From NCBI RefSeq assembly GCF_902729435.1, contig NZ_CACVCG010000043.1:1-62299 (forward strand): a DNA stretch of 62,299 nucleotides, in the 5' to 3' direction. This stretch comes from Magnetospirillum sp. UT-4. Its GTDB lineage: Bacteria; Pseudomonadota; Alphaproteobacteria; Rhodospirillales; Magnetospirillaceae. Below are positions 1-7,579 of this stretch, piece by piece; the first letter of the stretch is position 1; each line of letters begins with the position of its first letter. The notes beneath the pieces were generated by a model. The model did not search any database. It was not told the DNA's origin and saw only the letters and a program-made list of their open reading frames with translations. A program made the translations under genes and the position numbers.

Positions 1-145
1 TGCGAGTCAACTGCATCGTCCCTGCGAAAAAATGGCCATCGACTTCGGCGCCTCCGGCCCATTCGCGTGCCAGCCCGCATTTGACCGGCACCACCAAACC
101 TTATTAAGCTGCGTCTTCGTCGTATCCTTCCGCCGAGTGGTGCCA

Positions 146-637
146 ATGTCTGTCGACCAGCGTACTTTCCGCAAGGCCCTGGGGTGTTTCGCCACGGGCG
201 TGACCGTGGTCACCGCGATCCACCCCGAGACCAAAGCCCTGGCCGGCGTGACCGTCAGCGCGTTCTCGTCGCTGTCGCTGCAGCCGCCTCTGGTGCTGTT
301 CTGCCTGGGCCACCAGACGTCGAGCCTGGATGCCTTCGTCAAGGCCGGTCGCTTCGCCGTCAACATCCTGGCGGAATCCCAGCGCGACCTGTCCAACCGT
401 TTCGCCAGCCGCGCGGCGGACAAGTGGAACGGCGTCCAGTGGGAAGCCTGGGACAGCGGCGCGCCGATCCTGGCGGGCTGCATTGCCAATCTGGAATGCT
501 CGGTGGTGACCACCCACCAGGGCGGCGACCACATCATCTTCGTCGGCCATGTCGATCGGCTGCGGCAGCAGGAAGGCGGCGCGCCGCTGGTCTATTTCCG
601 TGGCGGCTACGTGGATTACGCCCCGCCCTCCGCCTGA
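146..637 (+). CDS. Flavin reductase family protein (FMN-binding split barrel)
   Basis: A 163-residue protein of the flavin reductase / HpaC-like family, which reduces free FMN or FAD with NAD(P)H, usually to supply a partner monooxygenase. Seen: the N-terminal GCFATGVTVVTA block, the GVTVSAFSSLSLQPPLVLF flavin-binding segment and a single-domain length typical of the family. The ATG at 146 was chosen because the family normally begins about 20 residues before GVTVVT; an in-frame ATG at 32 would add 38 residues that look like non-coding sequence. No partner oxygenase lies in the window, so the substrate system is unknown. It converges on the threonine dehydratase gene with only 5 bases between stops. 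Confidence 0.85.
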   Translation: MSVDQRTFRKALGCFATGVTVVTAIHPETKALAGVTVSAFSSLSLQPPLVLFCLGHQTSSLDAFVKAGRFAVNILAESQRDLSNRFASRAADKWNGVQWEAWDSGAPILAGCIANLECSVVTTHQGGDHIIFVGHVDRLRQQEGGAPLVYFRGGYVDYAPPSA

Positions 638-642
638 TCGGG

Positions 643-1893
643 CTATTCCCCCAATGCGGCGCTGGTGCCCAGCAGGCGCGCCGGATAGCCGGCGGCGCCC
701 AGGGCTTCGACCATGGCCCGGATGTGGGCCGGATCGACCGCTTCCACCACCACGTCCAGTTCGGCGTGCTTGACCGGGACGTCCTGGAACAGCCGCTGGT
801 GGCTGACCTCCAGGATGTTGCCGCCCTGGGCGCCGATCAGGGTGGCGACCTTGGCCAGGGTGCCGGGGGCGTCGGAAATCTCGATGCGAAGGCGGGCCAG
901 ACGGCCGGCGCGGACCAGCCCGCGCATCAGCACCGACGCCAGCAGGCGGCTGTCGATGTTGCCGCCCGAGACCACGATGCCGACCCGGCGCCCGGCGAAG
1001 GCGTCCGGATGGGCCAGCATGGCGGCCAGGGCGGCGGCTCCGGCGCCCTCGGCGACGATCTTGCGCCGCTCCATCAGTACTGCCACCGCCCGCTCGATGG
1101 CGGCCTCGTCGACGCAGAGGACGTCATCGACCAGCGCGTCGACCAGGGGGCGGGTGAGGAGTCCGGGGCGCTTGACCGCGATGCCCTCGGCCAGGGTCTG
1201 CAGCGCCATGTTCTGCGGCGAGCGCGCCGGCTGCCGCGGCGAAGCGGCGGGGCGGCGGGCCATGGTGGCGTAGCCCTCGGCCTGCACGCCGACGATGCGG
1301 ATGGCGGGGACCAACGTCCGGGCGGCCACCGCCATGCCGGCGATCAGCCCGCCGCCGCCGACCGGAACCACCAGGGTGTCGAGTTCGCCGCCATCGGCCA
1401 GCAGTTCCAGGGCCACCGTGCCCTGGCCGGCGATGATGTGGGGGTCGTCGTAGGGGTGGACGAAGGTCAGGCCCTCGGCGCGTTCCAGGTCGCGGGCATG
1501 GGCCTCGGACTCGGCCAGCCCCTCGCCGTGCAGGACCACGCGGGCCCCCAGGGTCTCGGTGCGCTCGACCTTGGTGAACGGCGTCGCGGCCGGCATCACG
1601 ATGGTGGCGGGAATGCCGAGCCGGCGCGCATGCCACGCGACACCCTGGGCGTGGTTGCCGGCCGACATGGCGACGACGCCCCGGCCGGCCTCGTCGGGGG
1701 CGAGCGCCAGCAGGCGCACCAGGGCGCCGCGCGCCTTGAACGATCCCGAGACCTGCAGGTTTTCCAGCTTCAGCACCAGCCGCGCCGCGCTCACCAGATC
1801 GTCGAGGCCGGTGGCCGGGACGGTCGGGGTGCGCTCCACATGGCCTTCGATCTGCCGGGCCGCCGCCTGGATGTCGGCCGCGGTGACGGTCAC
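643..1893 (-). CDS. ilvA: Threonine ammonia-lyase (threonine dehydratase) with ACT domain
   Basis: PLP enzyme converting threonine to 2-oxobutanoate, the first step of isoleucine synthesis (or catabolic, TdcB-like). Seen in 416 residues: the PLP-lysine block SGSFKARGA (Lys about 53), a glycine-rich phosphate loop VPVGGGGLIAG, SGGN near residue 315, and a C-terminal ACT domain beginning about RIEISDAPGTLAKVATLI that probably gives allosteric control. The start is a GTG that overlaps the upstream acylase stop by 4 bases (GTGA), so the pair is likely translationally coupled. One ACT domain fits the shorter IlvA/TdcB class rather than the two-ACT E. coli IlvA; anabolic versus catabolic role cannot be decided here. 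Confidence 0.92.
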   Translation of the reverse strand: MTVTAADIQAAARQIEGHVERTPTVPATGLDDLVSAARLVLKLENLQVSGSFKARGALVRLLALAPDEAGRGVVAMSAGNHAQGVAWHARRLGIPATIVMPAATPFTKVERTETLGARVVLHGEGLAESEAHARDLERAEGLTFVHPYDDPHIIAGQGTVALELLADGGELDTLVVPVGGGGLIAGMAVAARTLVPAIRIVGVQAEGYATMARRPAASPRQPARSPQNMALQTLAEGIAVKRPGLLTRPLVDALVDDVLCVDEAAIERAVAVLMERRKIVAEGAGAAALAAMLAHPDAFAGRRVGIVVSGGNIDSRLLASVLMRGLVRAGRLARLRIEISDAPGTLAKVATLIGAQGGNILEVSHQRLFQDVPVKHAELDVVVEAVDPAHIRAMVEALGAAGYPARLLGTSAALGE

Positions 1894-4196
1894 AGACCGG
1901 GTTCCAGGGTAAGGACCGCCGCCCCCTCCGGCGCCGGTCCGATGGGTACGCCCTTGTTGCCCGCCCAAAGGTGCGCCATGTCGCCGAAATGGCGCGACAG
2001 GGGATTGCCGGATTGCCCGGTGGCGGTGACGAAGCGGCTGTCGTCGAGGTCGGCGAGGTCGAACACCACCCGCAGCCCGGCGCCGTGCAGGTGGCGGAAC
2101 CCCTCGGGGTCGTAGCTGCCGCGGCTGATGGTGAAATCGTCGCCGTCAGTGGCGAGGTCGATGCGGAACCATCCGGCCAGAAGCGGCAGGCGGTCGATGA
2201 CCGGGTCGGCGAAGATCGCGCGGTGGACCGCGCCCCACCTCCAGGTCTCGATGCCGGAGCCATGGCGGGCCGCCAGTTCGGCGACGGCACCATCCAGCGA
2301 CGCAGCGATCTGCTGGTCGCACGATTCCGCCTCGGTGGTGGCGACGTCGTCGCACCAATGGCGGTTGCGGGTGAGGGCGGCGCCCAGCACATAGGGCCGG
2401 AGCAGATCGAACGAGGCGAAATCGGCGCCCAGCTCGTCGGCGAACAGGCGGCGCCACAGGTGCTTCATCCAGGTGGCGAAGATCAGCGGCTCGGGCTTGT
2501 CGGCAGCCATGGTGGCGTCCCACGCGGCGATCCGCCGCGCCGCCTCGGCGGCCAGGGGCAGGGCGGCTTCCGGCACCCCCAGCAGGTCCTTCACCTCCGC
2601 CGCCGCCAGCGAGAGCGCATCCATCTGCATGGCGGCCATGGCCTCGGTGTCCAGGCCCTGTGCGCGCCCCAGCAGGTCCTGGATGCGCTGGGCGCGGTAG
2701 CCCTCGGGCCATGCGGTGGCGATGGCGTAGGGATAGCGCGGGCCGGCCACCCGGTTGTTGGCGTTGACGATGACGCCCGCACGCGGATTGACCACGCGCG
2801 GCAGTTTTTCCGGCGGCACCCAGCCGGTCCATTCGGCCTCGCGGGTCCAGCCGCGCAGCGGCACGGCGCCGTCGGCGCCCCGGCGCACGGGCACCCGGCC
2901 GGCGGTGGCGAAGGCGATGGTGTCCCTGGTGTCGGCGAAGGCGAAGTTCTGCACCGGGGCATGGAAGTCGGCGAGGGCGACCGAGAAGGTGCGCCAGTCC
3001 ACTGCCCGGTTCATCCGCAGCAGCGCCTGGGCGGTCCGGTCCTCGGGTTCGAGGAAGGTGGCACGCAACGCCACCACTTGGTCGCCGCCGGTGATCCCCA
3101 GATCCGAAATCACCGGCCCGTGGATGGTCTCGCGGATGGTGAGGGTGACGTCGGCGGCGTTCCTGACCCTGATGGTCTCGTCGCGGCTGCGGAAGGGAAG
3201 CGGGCCGCGCGGGGTGACATAAGCGCCGTCGCCGGCCGGCCGCTCCACCACCAGATCGACGGTGTCGGCGTGGGTGGTGGTGGTGCCCCAGGCGATGCGC
3301 CCGTTATGGCCGATCAGGTGGAAGGGCACGCCGGGAACGGTGGCGCCGGTCAGCGACAGCCCGGGCGCGTCGAGCTTGGCCAGGTACCACAGCACCGGGG
3401 CGCGGAAACCGAGATGGGGATCGTTGGCCAGCAACGGCTTGCCGGTGGCCGAACGGCCCCCCGACACCGCCCAGACGTTGGAGGCGAGGTGGGGCTGAGC
3501 CGCCTCGGGCAGGGTGGCGAGGATCGCATCGGCGGTCGCCGCCGACAGGGTGACCGGCGCTTCGGCGGGATAGCCGGGCCACAACTCGCCCAGCCGGCGG
3601 GTGTCCAGATTCCGGGCCAGCTTGCCCTTCAGCACCTCGTCCTTCCAGTTGTTGCTGAGCTGGAGTGCCAGCAGCCGGCCCCAGACCAGGGAATCGGCGG
3701 GCTGCCATGGTTCCGGCCGGGCGCCGAGCATCAGGAACTGGGGCGGCAGGCGGTGGCGATGGCTTGTCAACCACGCATTGACGCCCTCGGTATAGGCGGT
3801 CAGGACGTCGCGGGTGGGCTTGTCCAACTGCTCGAACCCGGCCTCGGCGAGACGGTACAGGCCCAAGGTCCGCATGAAGCGGTCATTGCCCAGCCCGGCC
3901 TCGCCCACCAGTTCCGCCAGCCGGCCGGCGCCGATGCGGCGCTGCAGCTCCATCTGCCACAGGCGATCCTGGGCATGCACCCAGCCCAGCGCGAAATAGG
4001 CGTCGTGGATGGACTTGGCGGCGATGCGGGGGATGCCGGCATCGTCGCGGGCGACCGTCGCCGGCTGGCGCAGCCCGCTCACCGGCACCGTTCCGTCGAT
4101 ACGCGGCAGCGAGCTCATGATCCACAGGAAGGCCGAGGCGGCGACCACCGCCGTGATCAGCAGGACCAGATTGGCCACCTGGGCGGTCCGGCTCAT
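1890..4196 (-). CDS. Penicillin acylase family protein (Ntn hydrolase)
   Basis: A 768-residue member of peptidase family S45, which includes penicillin G acylases, aculeacin acylase and acyl-homoserine-lactone acylases. The precursor self-cleaves to alpha and beta chains; the new N-terminal Ser is the nucleophile. Seen: an N-terminal hydrophobic anchor (residues about 8-25), the alpha-chain motif ARDDAGIPRIAA, the processing/nucleophile site at the Ser of SNVWAVSGGRSATG, and the downstream block LLANDPHLGF. Membrane anchor or signal peptide implies periplasmic action. The ATG at 4196 puts the hydrophobic segment at the N-terminus; an in-frame start at 4286 adds 30 polar residues. Substrate unknown: it could be an acyl-amide or AHL acylase. 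Confidence 0.85.
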   Translation of the reverse strand: MSRTAQVANLVLLITAVVAASAFLWIMSSLPRIDGTVPVSGLRQPATVARDDAGIPRIAAKSIHDAYFALGWVHAQDRLWQMELQRRIGAGRLAELVGEAGLGNDRFMRTLGLYRLAEAGFEQLDKPTRDVLTAYTEGVNAWLTSHRHRLPPQFLMLGARPEPWQPADSLVWGRLLALQLSNNWKDEVLKGKLARNLDTRRLGELWPGYPAEAPVTLSAATADAILATLPEAAQPHLASNVWAVSGGRSATGKPLLANDPHLGFRAPVLWYLAKLDAPGLSLTGATVPGVPFHLIGHNGRIAWGTTTTHADTVDLVVERPAGDGAYVTPRGPLPFRSRDETIRVRNAADVTLTIRETIHGPVISDLGITGGDQVVALRATFLEPEDRTAQALLRMNRAVDWRTFSVALADFHAPVQNFAFADTRDTIAFATAGRVPVRRGADGAVPLRGWTREAEWTGWVPPEKLPRVVNPRAGVIVNANNRVAGPRYPYAIATAWPEGYRAQRIQDLLGRAQGLDTEAMAAMQMDALSLAAAEVKDLLGVPEAALPLAAEAARRIAAWDATMAADKPEPLIFATWMKHLWRRLFADELGADFASFDLLRPYVLGAALTRNRHWCDDVATTEAESCDQQIAASLDGAVAELAARHGSGIETWRWGAVHRAIFADPVIDRLPLLAGWFRIDLATDGDDFTISRGSYDPEGFRHLHGAGLRVVFDLADLDDSRFVTATGQSGNPLSRHFGDMAHLWAGNKGVPIGPAPEGAAVLTLEPGL

Positions 4197-4349
4197 CTCT
4201 ATGCCGAAGGTCGCCTGCAGGTCGGGCGGCGCGGTGTCGGCGTCAAGCTCGTGCACAGGTCCTGCTCCGGCAACGGGGACCGGCAAGTGGTAGAACGAAG
4301 GCCACCCGTGCGCAAGTCCATTAAGGTGGAAACCCGCCGCATTTTCCTG

Positions 4350-4371
4350 TGGGACCGTCCCATGCTATAGG
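4350..4371 (+). promoter_or_regulatory. Candidate promoter and palindromic operator of the epimerase gene
   Basis: A perfect 13-bp palindrome TGGGACCGTCCCA (4350-4362) lies 3 bases before a good -10-like TATAGG (4366-4371), 34 bases upstream of the mce ATG. Placement just before the -10 is what an operator would show. The -35 is poor (TTTCCT or similar), as expected for an activator-dependent or weak promoter. No regulator is identified. Confidence 0.35.
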
Positions 4372-4405
4372 GTGGGGTACGGACACCACCTGACCGAGGA
4401 CACCC

Positions 4406-4810
4406 ATGATCGGCAAGCTCAATCACGTCGCCATCGCCGTTCCCGACCTGGACGCGGCCACCCGGCTGTACCGCGACACGCTGGGGGCCAAGGTGTCGGA
4501 GCCGGTGCCGCAGCCGGCGCACGGCGTGACCGTGGTGTTCGTCGAACTGCCCAACACCAAGGTGGAGCTGCTGCACCCGCTGGGGGACAAGTCGCCCATC
4601 GCCGCGTTCCTCGAAAAGAACGCCGCCGGCGGCATCCACCACATCTGCTACGAGGTCGACGACATCCTGGCCGCCCGCGACAGGCTGAAGGCCGAGGGGG
4701 CGCGGGTTCTGGGCGACGGCGAGCCGAAGATCGGCGCCCACGACAAGCCGGTGCTGTTCCTGCACCCCAAGGATTTCTGCGGCACCCTGGTGGAACTTGA
4801 GCAGGCGTAG
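4406..4810 (+). CDS. mce: Methylmalonyl-CoA epimerase
   Basis: VOC-fold metalloenzyme of 134 residues that interconverts (2R)- and (2S)-methylmalonyl-CoA, linking propionyl-CoA carboxylase to methylmalonyl-CoA mutase. Seen: the opening LNHVAIAVPDLDAA with its metal-binding His, the second metal motif GGIHHICYEVDD, and the terminal FLHPKDFCGTLVELEQ with the acidic ligand. Length is typical. It is followed after 3 bases by tag, and divergent from the acylase. The mutase and carboxylase are not in the window. Confusion with a glyoxalase I is unlikely because the CGTLVELEQ ending is characteristic of the epimerase. Confidence 0.93.
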   Translation: MIGKLNHVAIAVPDLDAATRLYRDTLGAKVSEPVPQPAHGVTVVFVELPNTKVELLHPLGDKSPIAAFLEKNAAGGIHHICYEVDDILAARDRLKAEGARVLGDGEPKIGAHDKPVLFLHPKDFCGTLVELEQA

Positions 4811-4813
4811 TCC

Positions 4814-5374
4814 ATGAACTGGTACTGCGACGTGGCGCCGGGGCATCCCTACCACCAGCCCTATCACGACCTGGAATACGGCGTCCCGCTGGAGGACGAG
4901 GCGGCGCTGTTCGAGCGTCTGTCGCTGGAAATCTTCCAGGCCGGGCTGTCCTGGCTGATCGTGCTGAAGAAGCGGCCGGCGCTGGTGGCGGCGTTCGACG
5001 GCTTCGACCCCGACCGCGTCGCCGCCTATGGCGAGGCCGACATCGCCCGCCTGATGGCCGATGCCGGCATCATCCGCAACCGGCGCAAAATCCTGGCGGT
5101 GATCGAGAACGCCCGCCGCCTGCCGGCCCTGCGCGCCAGCCACGGCTCGCTGGCAGGCTGGATCAAGGCCAACCATCCGCTCTCCAAGGACGAATGGGTC
5201 AAGCTGTTCCGCAAGACCTTCGTGTTCATGGGCGGCGAGGTGGTCAACGAATTCCTGATGAGCATCGGCTATCTGCCCGGGGCGCACCGCGAGGACTGCC
5301 CGGCCTTTGCCCGCATCGCCCCGCTGCGGCCGGCCTGGATGGAGGAGATGAGAGCGCTGCGCCGCAACTCATAG
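4814..5374 (+). CDS. tag: DNA-3-methyladenine glycosylase I
   Basis: Base-excision repair enzyme that removes 3-methyladenine from DNA. Seen in 186 residues: the N-terminal zinc Cys in NWYCD, the conserved HDLEYGVPL and LEIFQAGLSWLIVLKKR segments (helix-hairpin-helix region and base pocket), and the C-terminal GAHREDCP carrying the other His and Cys zinc ligands. It starts 3 bases after mce and is probably co-transcribed; no functional link between the two is known. The stop codon lies in the loop of a 12-bp hairpin (see next feature). Confidence 0.94.
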   Translation: MNWYCDVAPGHPYHQPYHDLEYGVPLEDEAALFERLSLEIFQAGLSWLIVLKKRPALVAAFDGFDPDRVAAYGEADIARLMADAGIIRNRRKILAVIENARRLPALRASHGSLAGWIKANHPLSKDEWVKLFRKTFVFMGGEVVNEFLMSIGYLPGAHREDCPAFARIAPLRPAWMEEMRALRRNS

Positions 5375-5386
5375 GGCGCAGCGCTC
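5352..5386 (+). terminator. Hairpin over the tag stop codon (possible terminator)
   Basis: A perfect 12-bp inverted repeat, GAGCGCTGCGCC at 5352-5363 and GGCGCAGCGCTC at 5375-5386, with an 11-base loop that contains the tag stop codon. There is no T-tract after it, so it may act as a 3' RNA stabiliser or partial terminator rather than a classic intrinsic terminator. Its right arm runs into the dispersed repeat at 5383. Confidence 0.45.
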
Positions 5387-5440
5387 CTGCGAGCATTGAG
5401 CGAGCGGCCAAGGGCGCGGATGCGCCCGCCCGGCGAGGGC
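5383..5440 (+). repeat. 58-bp dispersed intergenic repeat, copy 1
   Basis: Same-length relative of the sequence at 15043-15100 (minus strand); by eye 44 of 58 positions match. Invariant blocks are GCTCCTGC, CATTG, GCGGCCAAG and GCCCGGCGAGGGC. Between the last two is a hairpin, GGGCGC-GGAT-GCGCCC here. The final block itself can form GCCC-GGCGA-GGGC. It looks like a REP-type or other small structured intergenic element. Confidence 0.6.
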
Positions 5441-5638
5441 CGGATCAAGACTCTCGGTCCGAAACGCAGAACGGCAGGCCAGCCAAGCTGAACCTGCCGT
5501 CCCTGCGTCTCCGCGCCAAGGCGACCCGTGGGCCACCCGGCGACCTCCTCCCTAAACCTGAGCCGCATCTCGGGGCGTCGTTTTCGACTTCCCCAGCACC
5601 CACTTGGGCGGGCTTGGCGCGCACTGTAAGCAATTTCG

Positions 5639-5661
5639 TGATGAGCGTCATCATTTTTTTT
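5639..5661 (+). terminator. Weak hairpin followed by T8
   Basis: TGATGA (5639-5644), loop GCG, TCATCA (5648-5653), then eight consecutive T (5654-5661). The stem is short and AT-rich, but the uninterrupted T-tract is exceptional in this GC-rich window. It could end a small RNA transcribed from the spacer, or be a terminator for tag read-through. Confidence 0.4.
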
Positions 5662-5760
5662 CATGAATCTTTCGTGCCGCGGCGTGTGCGGGAAACTTGT
5701 CGGCAGGCCCCCGATTGGGGCACCCTGGCAGGGATTGCAGCGGCATCGGGAGTGTCGGTC

Positions 5761-6198
5761 ATGGTGGTGCGTATCGCGATGGCGGCGGCCTGTAGTCTGG
5801 CCGTGGCCTGTCTGGCTCCCGGCGTTGCCGCGGCGGAGGAGAAGATCACCATCAGCAAGCGCGATTGCGCCCGCCTGTTGCGCCACCAGCCGCGCCCCGA
5901 CGTCGCCTATCAGCCCGGCATGGACCACAAGGGGCGCAAGGTGGCGCCGGCCGATCTGCCCGGCAGCGGCGGCGCCGCCCTGCCCAATCTGGTGCCCGAG
6001 GTGATCGAGATCCCGTTGTCGGTGATGCCCATGTCGGGCAAGGCCTACGCCACTCATGGGCTGGGGGATTCGCAGATGTCGCTGGGCTCGGTGAAATACG
6101 ACATGGGCCGGAACAGCTTCACTCTCAACGGCCAGCCCCTGGGCGACCGGGACCAGCAGGCGCTGGCCGACGCCTGCGCCAAGCGCGGGGTGAAGTAG
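5761..6198 (+). CDS. Small exported protein of unknown function
   Basis: A 145-residue protein I do not recognise. Seen: a clear signal peptide (residues 1-25, Ala-rich, likely cleavage after APGVAAA), then a mature domain of about 120 residues with two Cys (in RDCARLL and ADACAKRG) that could form a disulphide linking its ends. The middle, about ALPNLVPEVIEIPLSVMP, reads as a beta-rich segment. ATG 5761 is chosen because it places the signal peptide at the N-terminus. The mature ending, with GSVKYDMGRNSFTLNGQPL, suggests a small periplasmic fold. Lies between the structured spacer and proS. Confidence 0.65.
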   Translation: MVVRIAMAAACSLAVACLAPGVAAAEEKITISKRDCARLLRHQPRPDVAYQPGMDHKGRKVAPADLPGSGGAALPNLVPEVIEIPLSVMPMSGKAYATHGLGDSQMSLGSVKYDMGRNSFTLNGQPLGDRDQQALADACAKRGVK

Positions 6199-6218
6199 GG
6201 CAGCGGCAACGGGACACG

Positions 6219-6247
6219 TTGTCATCGGCTCAGGCTTTGCCTAAAGT
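6219..6247 (+). promoter_or_regulatory. Promoter for proS
   Basis: TTGTCA (6219-6224) and TAAAGT (6242-6247) separated by 17 bases, ending 33 bases before the proS ATG. Both hexamers and the spacing fit the housekeeping sigma factor pattern of alphaproteobacteria. It probably drives proS-lolE-lolD-dnaE. Confidence 0.5.
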
Positions 6248-6280
6248 CGGCACCCCGTTTCCGCAGTTCCCGAGGCCGCC

Positions 6281-7570
6281 ATGCGCCTGTCCCGTTTTTT
6301 CCTGCCGACCCTCAAGGAAACCCCCGCCGAGGCGCAGATCGCCTCGCACCGGCTGATGCTGCGGGCGGGCATGATCCGGCAGTCGGCCTCGGGCATCTAC
6401 ACCTGGCTGCCGCTGGGCTGGAAGGTGCTGCGCCGGATCGAGCAGATCGTGCGCGAGGAGCAGGACGCCGCCGGCGCCCAGGAACTGCTGATGCCGACCA
6501 TCCAGTCGGCCGAAATCTGGCGCGAAAGCGGGCGCTATGACGCCTACGGCAAGGAAATGCTGCGCTTCAAGGACCGCCACGACCGCGAGATGCTCTATGG
6601 TCCCACCAACGAGGAACTGATCACCCAGATCTTCCGCGACAACGTCAAGAGCTACCGCGAGCTGCCCAAGATCCTCTACCACATCCAGTGGAAGTTCCGC
6701 GACGAGGTGCGGCCCCGCTTCGGGGTCATGCGCGGGCGCGAGTTCCTGATGAAGGATTCCTATTCCTTCGATATTGATTTCGAAGGCGCCAAGCGGTCTT
6801 ACGAGGCGATGTTCAATGCCTACCTCAAGACCTTCAAGCGGATGGGCCTGACCGCCATCCCGATGACGGCGGATTCCGGGGCCATCGGCGGCAACCTGAC
6901 CCACGAGTTCCACGTCCTCGCCGAGACCGGGGAATCGGGCGTGTTCTACGATGTCGCCTATGACGAGCTGGCGGCCAAGGACGCCATCGACCTGGAGGCG
7001 CTGGCCAAGCTTTACGCCGTCACCGACGAGAAGCACGATCCCAACTCCCCCGACTGCCCGCCGCCCGAACGCCTGAAGGTGGCGCGCGGCATCGAGGTCG
7101 GCCACATCTTCTATTTCGGCACCAAGTATTCCCAGGCCATGGGGGCGGTGGTGGCCGGTCCCGACGGCAATCCGGTGACGGTGGAGATGGGCTCCTACGG
7201 CATCGGCGTGTCGCGCCTGGTCGGGGCCATCATCGAGGCCAACCACGACGAGCGCGGCATCAAGTGGCCCGAGGCGGTGGCCCCGTTCAAGGTCGGGGTG
7301 GTCAACCTGAAGACCGGGGACGGCGCCTGCGACAAGGTCTGCGAGGACGTCTACCGCACCCTGTCCGAGCAGGGCGTCGAGGTGCTCTACGACGACCGCG
7401 ACGAGCGGGCCGGGGTCAAGTTCGCCGACATGGACCTGATCGGCCTGCCGTGGCAGCTGGTGGTCGGGCCCAAGGGCGTGGCCGCCGGGGTGGTGGAGCT
7501 CAAGAACCGCTCCACCGGCGAGAAGCACGAACTGTCCGTCGAGGCCGCGCTGGCGCGCCTCACCGCCTAG
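6281..7570 (+). CDS. proS: Prolyl-tRNA synthetase (short form)
   Basis: Class II synthetase charging tRNA-Pro. Seen in 429 residues: the N-terminal [20 protein letters not shown], motif 2 around [18 protein letters not shown], motif 3 around [14 protein letters not shown], and the anticodon-binding domain after residue 330. At 429 residues it lacks the roughly 180-residue editing insertion of E. coli ProS, as is usual in alphaproteobacteria; clearing Ala-tRNA-Pro would then need a separate trans-editing protein (inference). First gene of a likely operon with lolE, lolD and dnaE. A cognate tRNA-Pro(GGG) lies at 35438. Confidence 0.97.
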   Translation: MRLSRFFLPTLKETPAEAQIASHRLMLRAGMIRQSASGIYTWLPLGWKVLRRIEQIVREEQDAAGAQELLMPTIQSAEIWRESGRYDAYGKEMLRFKDRHDREMLYGPTNEELITQIFRDNVKSYRELPKILYHIQWKFRDEVRPRFGVMRGREFLMKDSYSFDIDFEGAKRSYEAMFNAYLKTFKRMGLTAIPMTADSGAIGGNLTHEFHVLAETGESGVFYDVAYDELAAKDAIDLEALAKLYAVTDEKHDPNSPDCPPPERLKVARGIEVGHIFYFGTKYSQAMGAVVAGPDGNPVTVEMGSYGIGVSRLVGAIIEANHDERGIKWPEAVAPFKVGVVNLKTGDGACDKVCEDVYRTLSEQGVEVLYDDRDERAGVKFADMDLIGLPWQLVVGPKGVAAGVVELKNRSTGEKHELSVEAALARLTA

Positions 7571-7579
7571 GAGAGAACC

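Larger units (their letters stand above)
5375..5760. other. Gene-free, highly structured spacer
   Basis: 386 bases without a convincing coding region. It holds the right arm of the tag hairpin, a 58-bp dispersed repeat (5383-5440), a two-part hairpin with arms ACGCAG + ACGGCAGG (5464-5469, 5471-5478) pairing with CCTGCCGT + CTGCGT (5493-5500, 5503-5508), and a short inverted repeat ending in eight T (5639-5661). An in-frame extension of the downstream ORF runs through it, but the amino-acid content is Arg/Pro/Ala-rich and signal-free, as expected from chance open frames in GC-rich DNA. Confidence 0.5.

Noticed and set aside
81-107. TTGACC ... TATTAA as a promoter for the flavin reductase
   Set aside because: Spacing is only 15 bases and hexamers are mediocre; kept out of the feature list.
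184-2115. 643-codon plus-strand open frame over the flavin reductase and ilvA
   Set aside because: Arg/Gly/Ala-rich noise; the two real genes have clear motifs in other frames.
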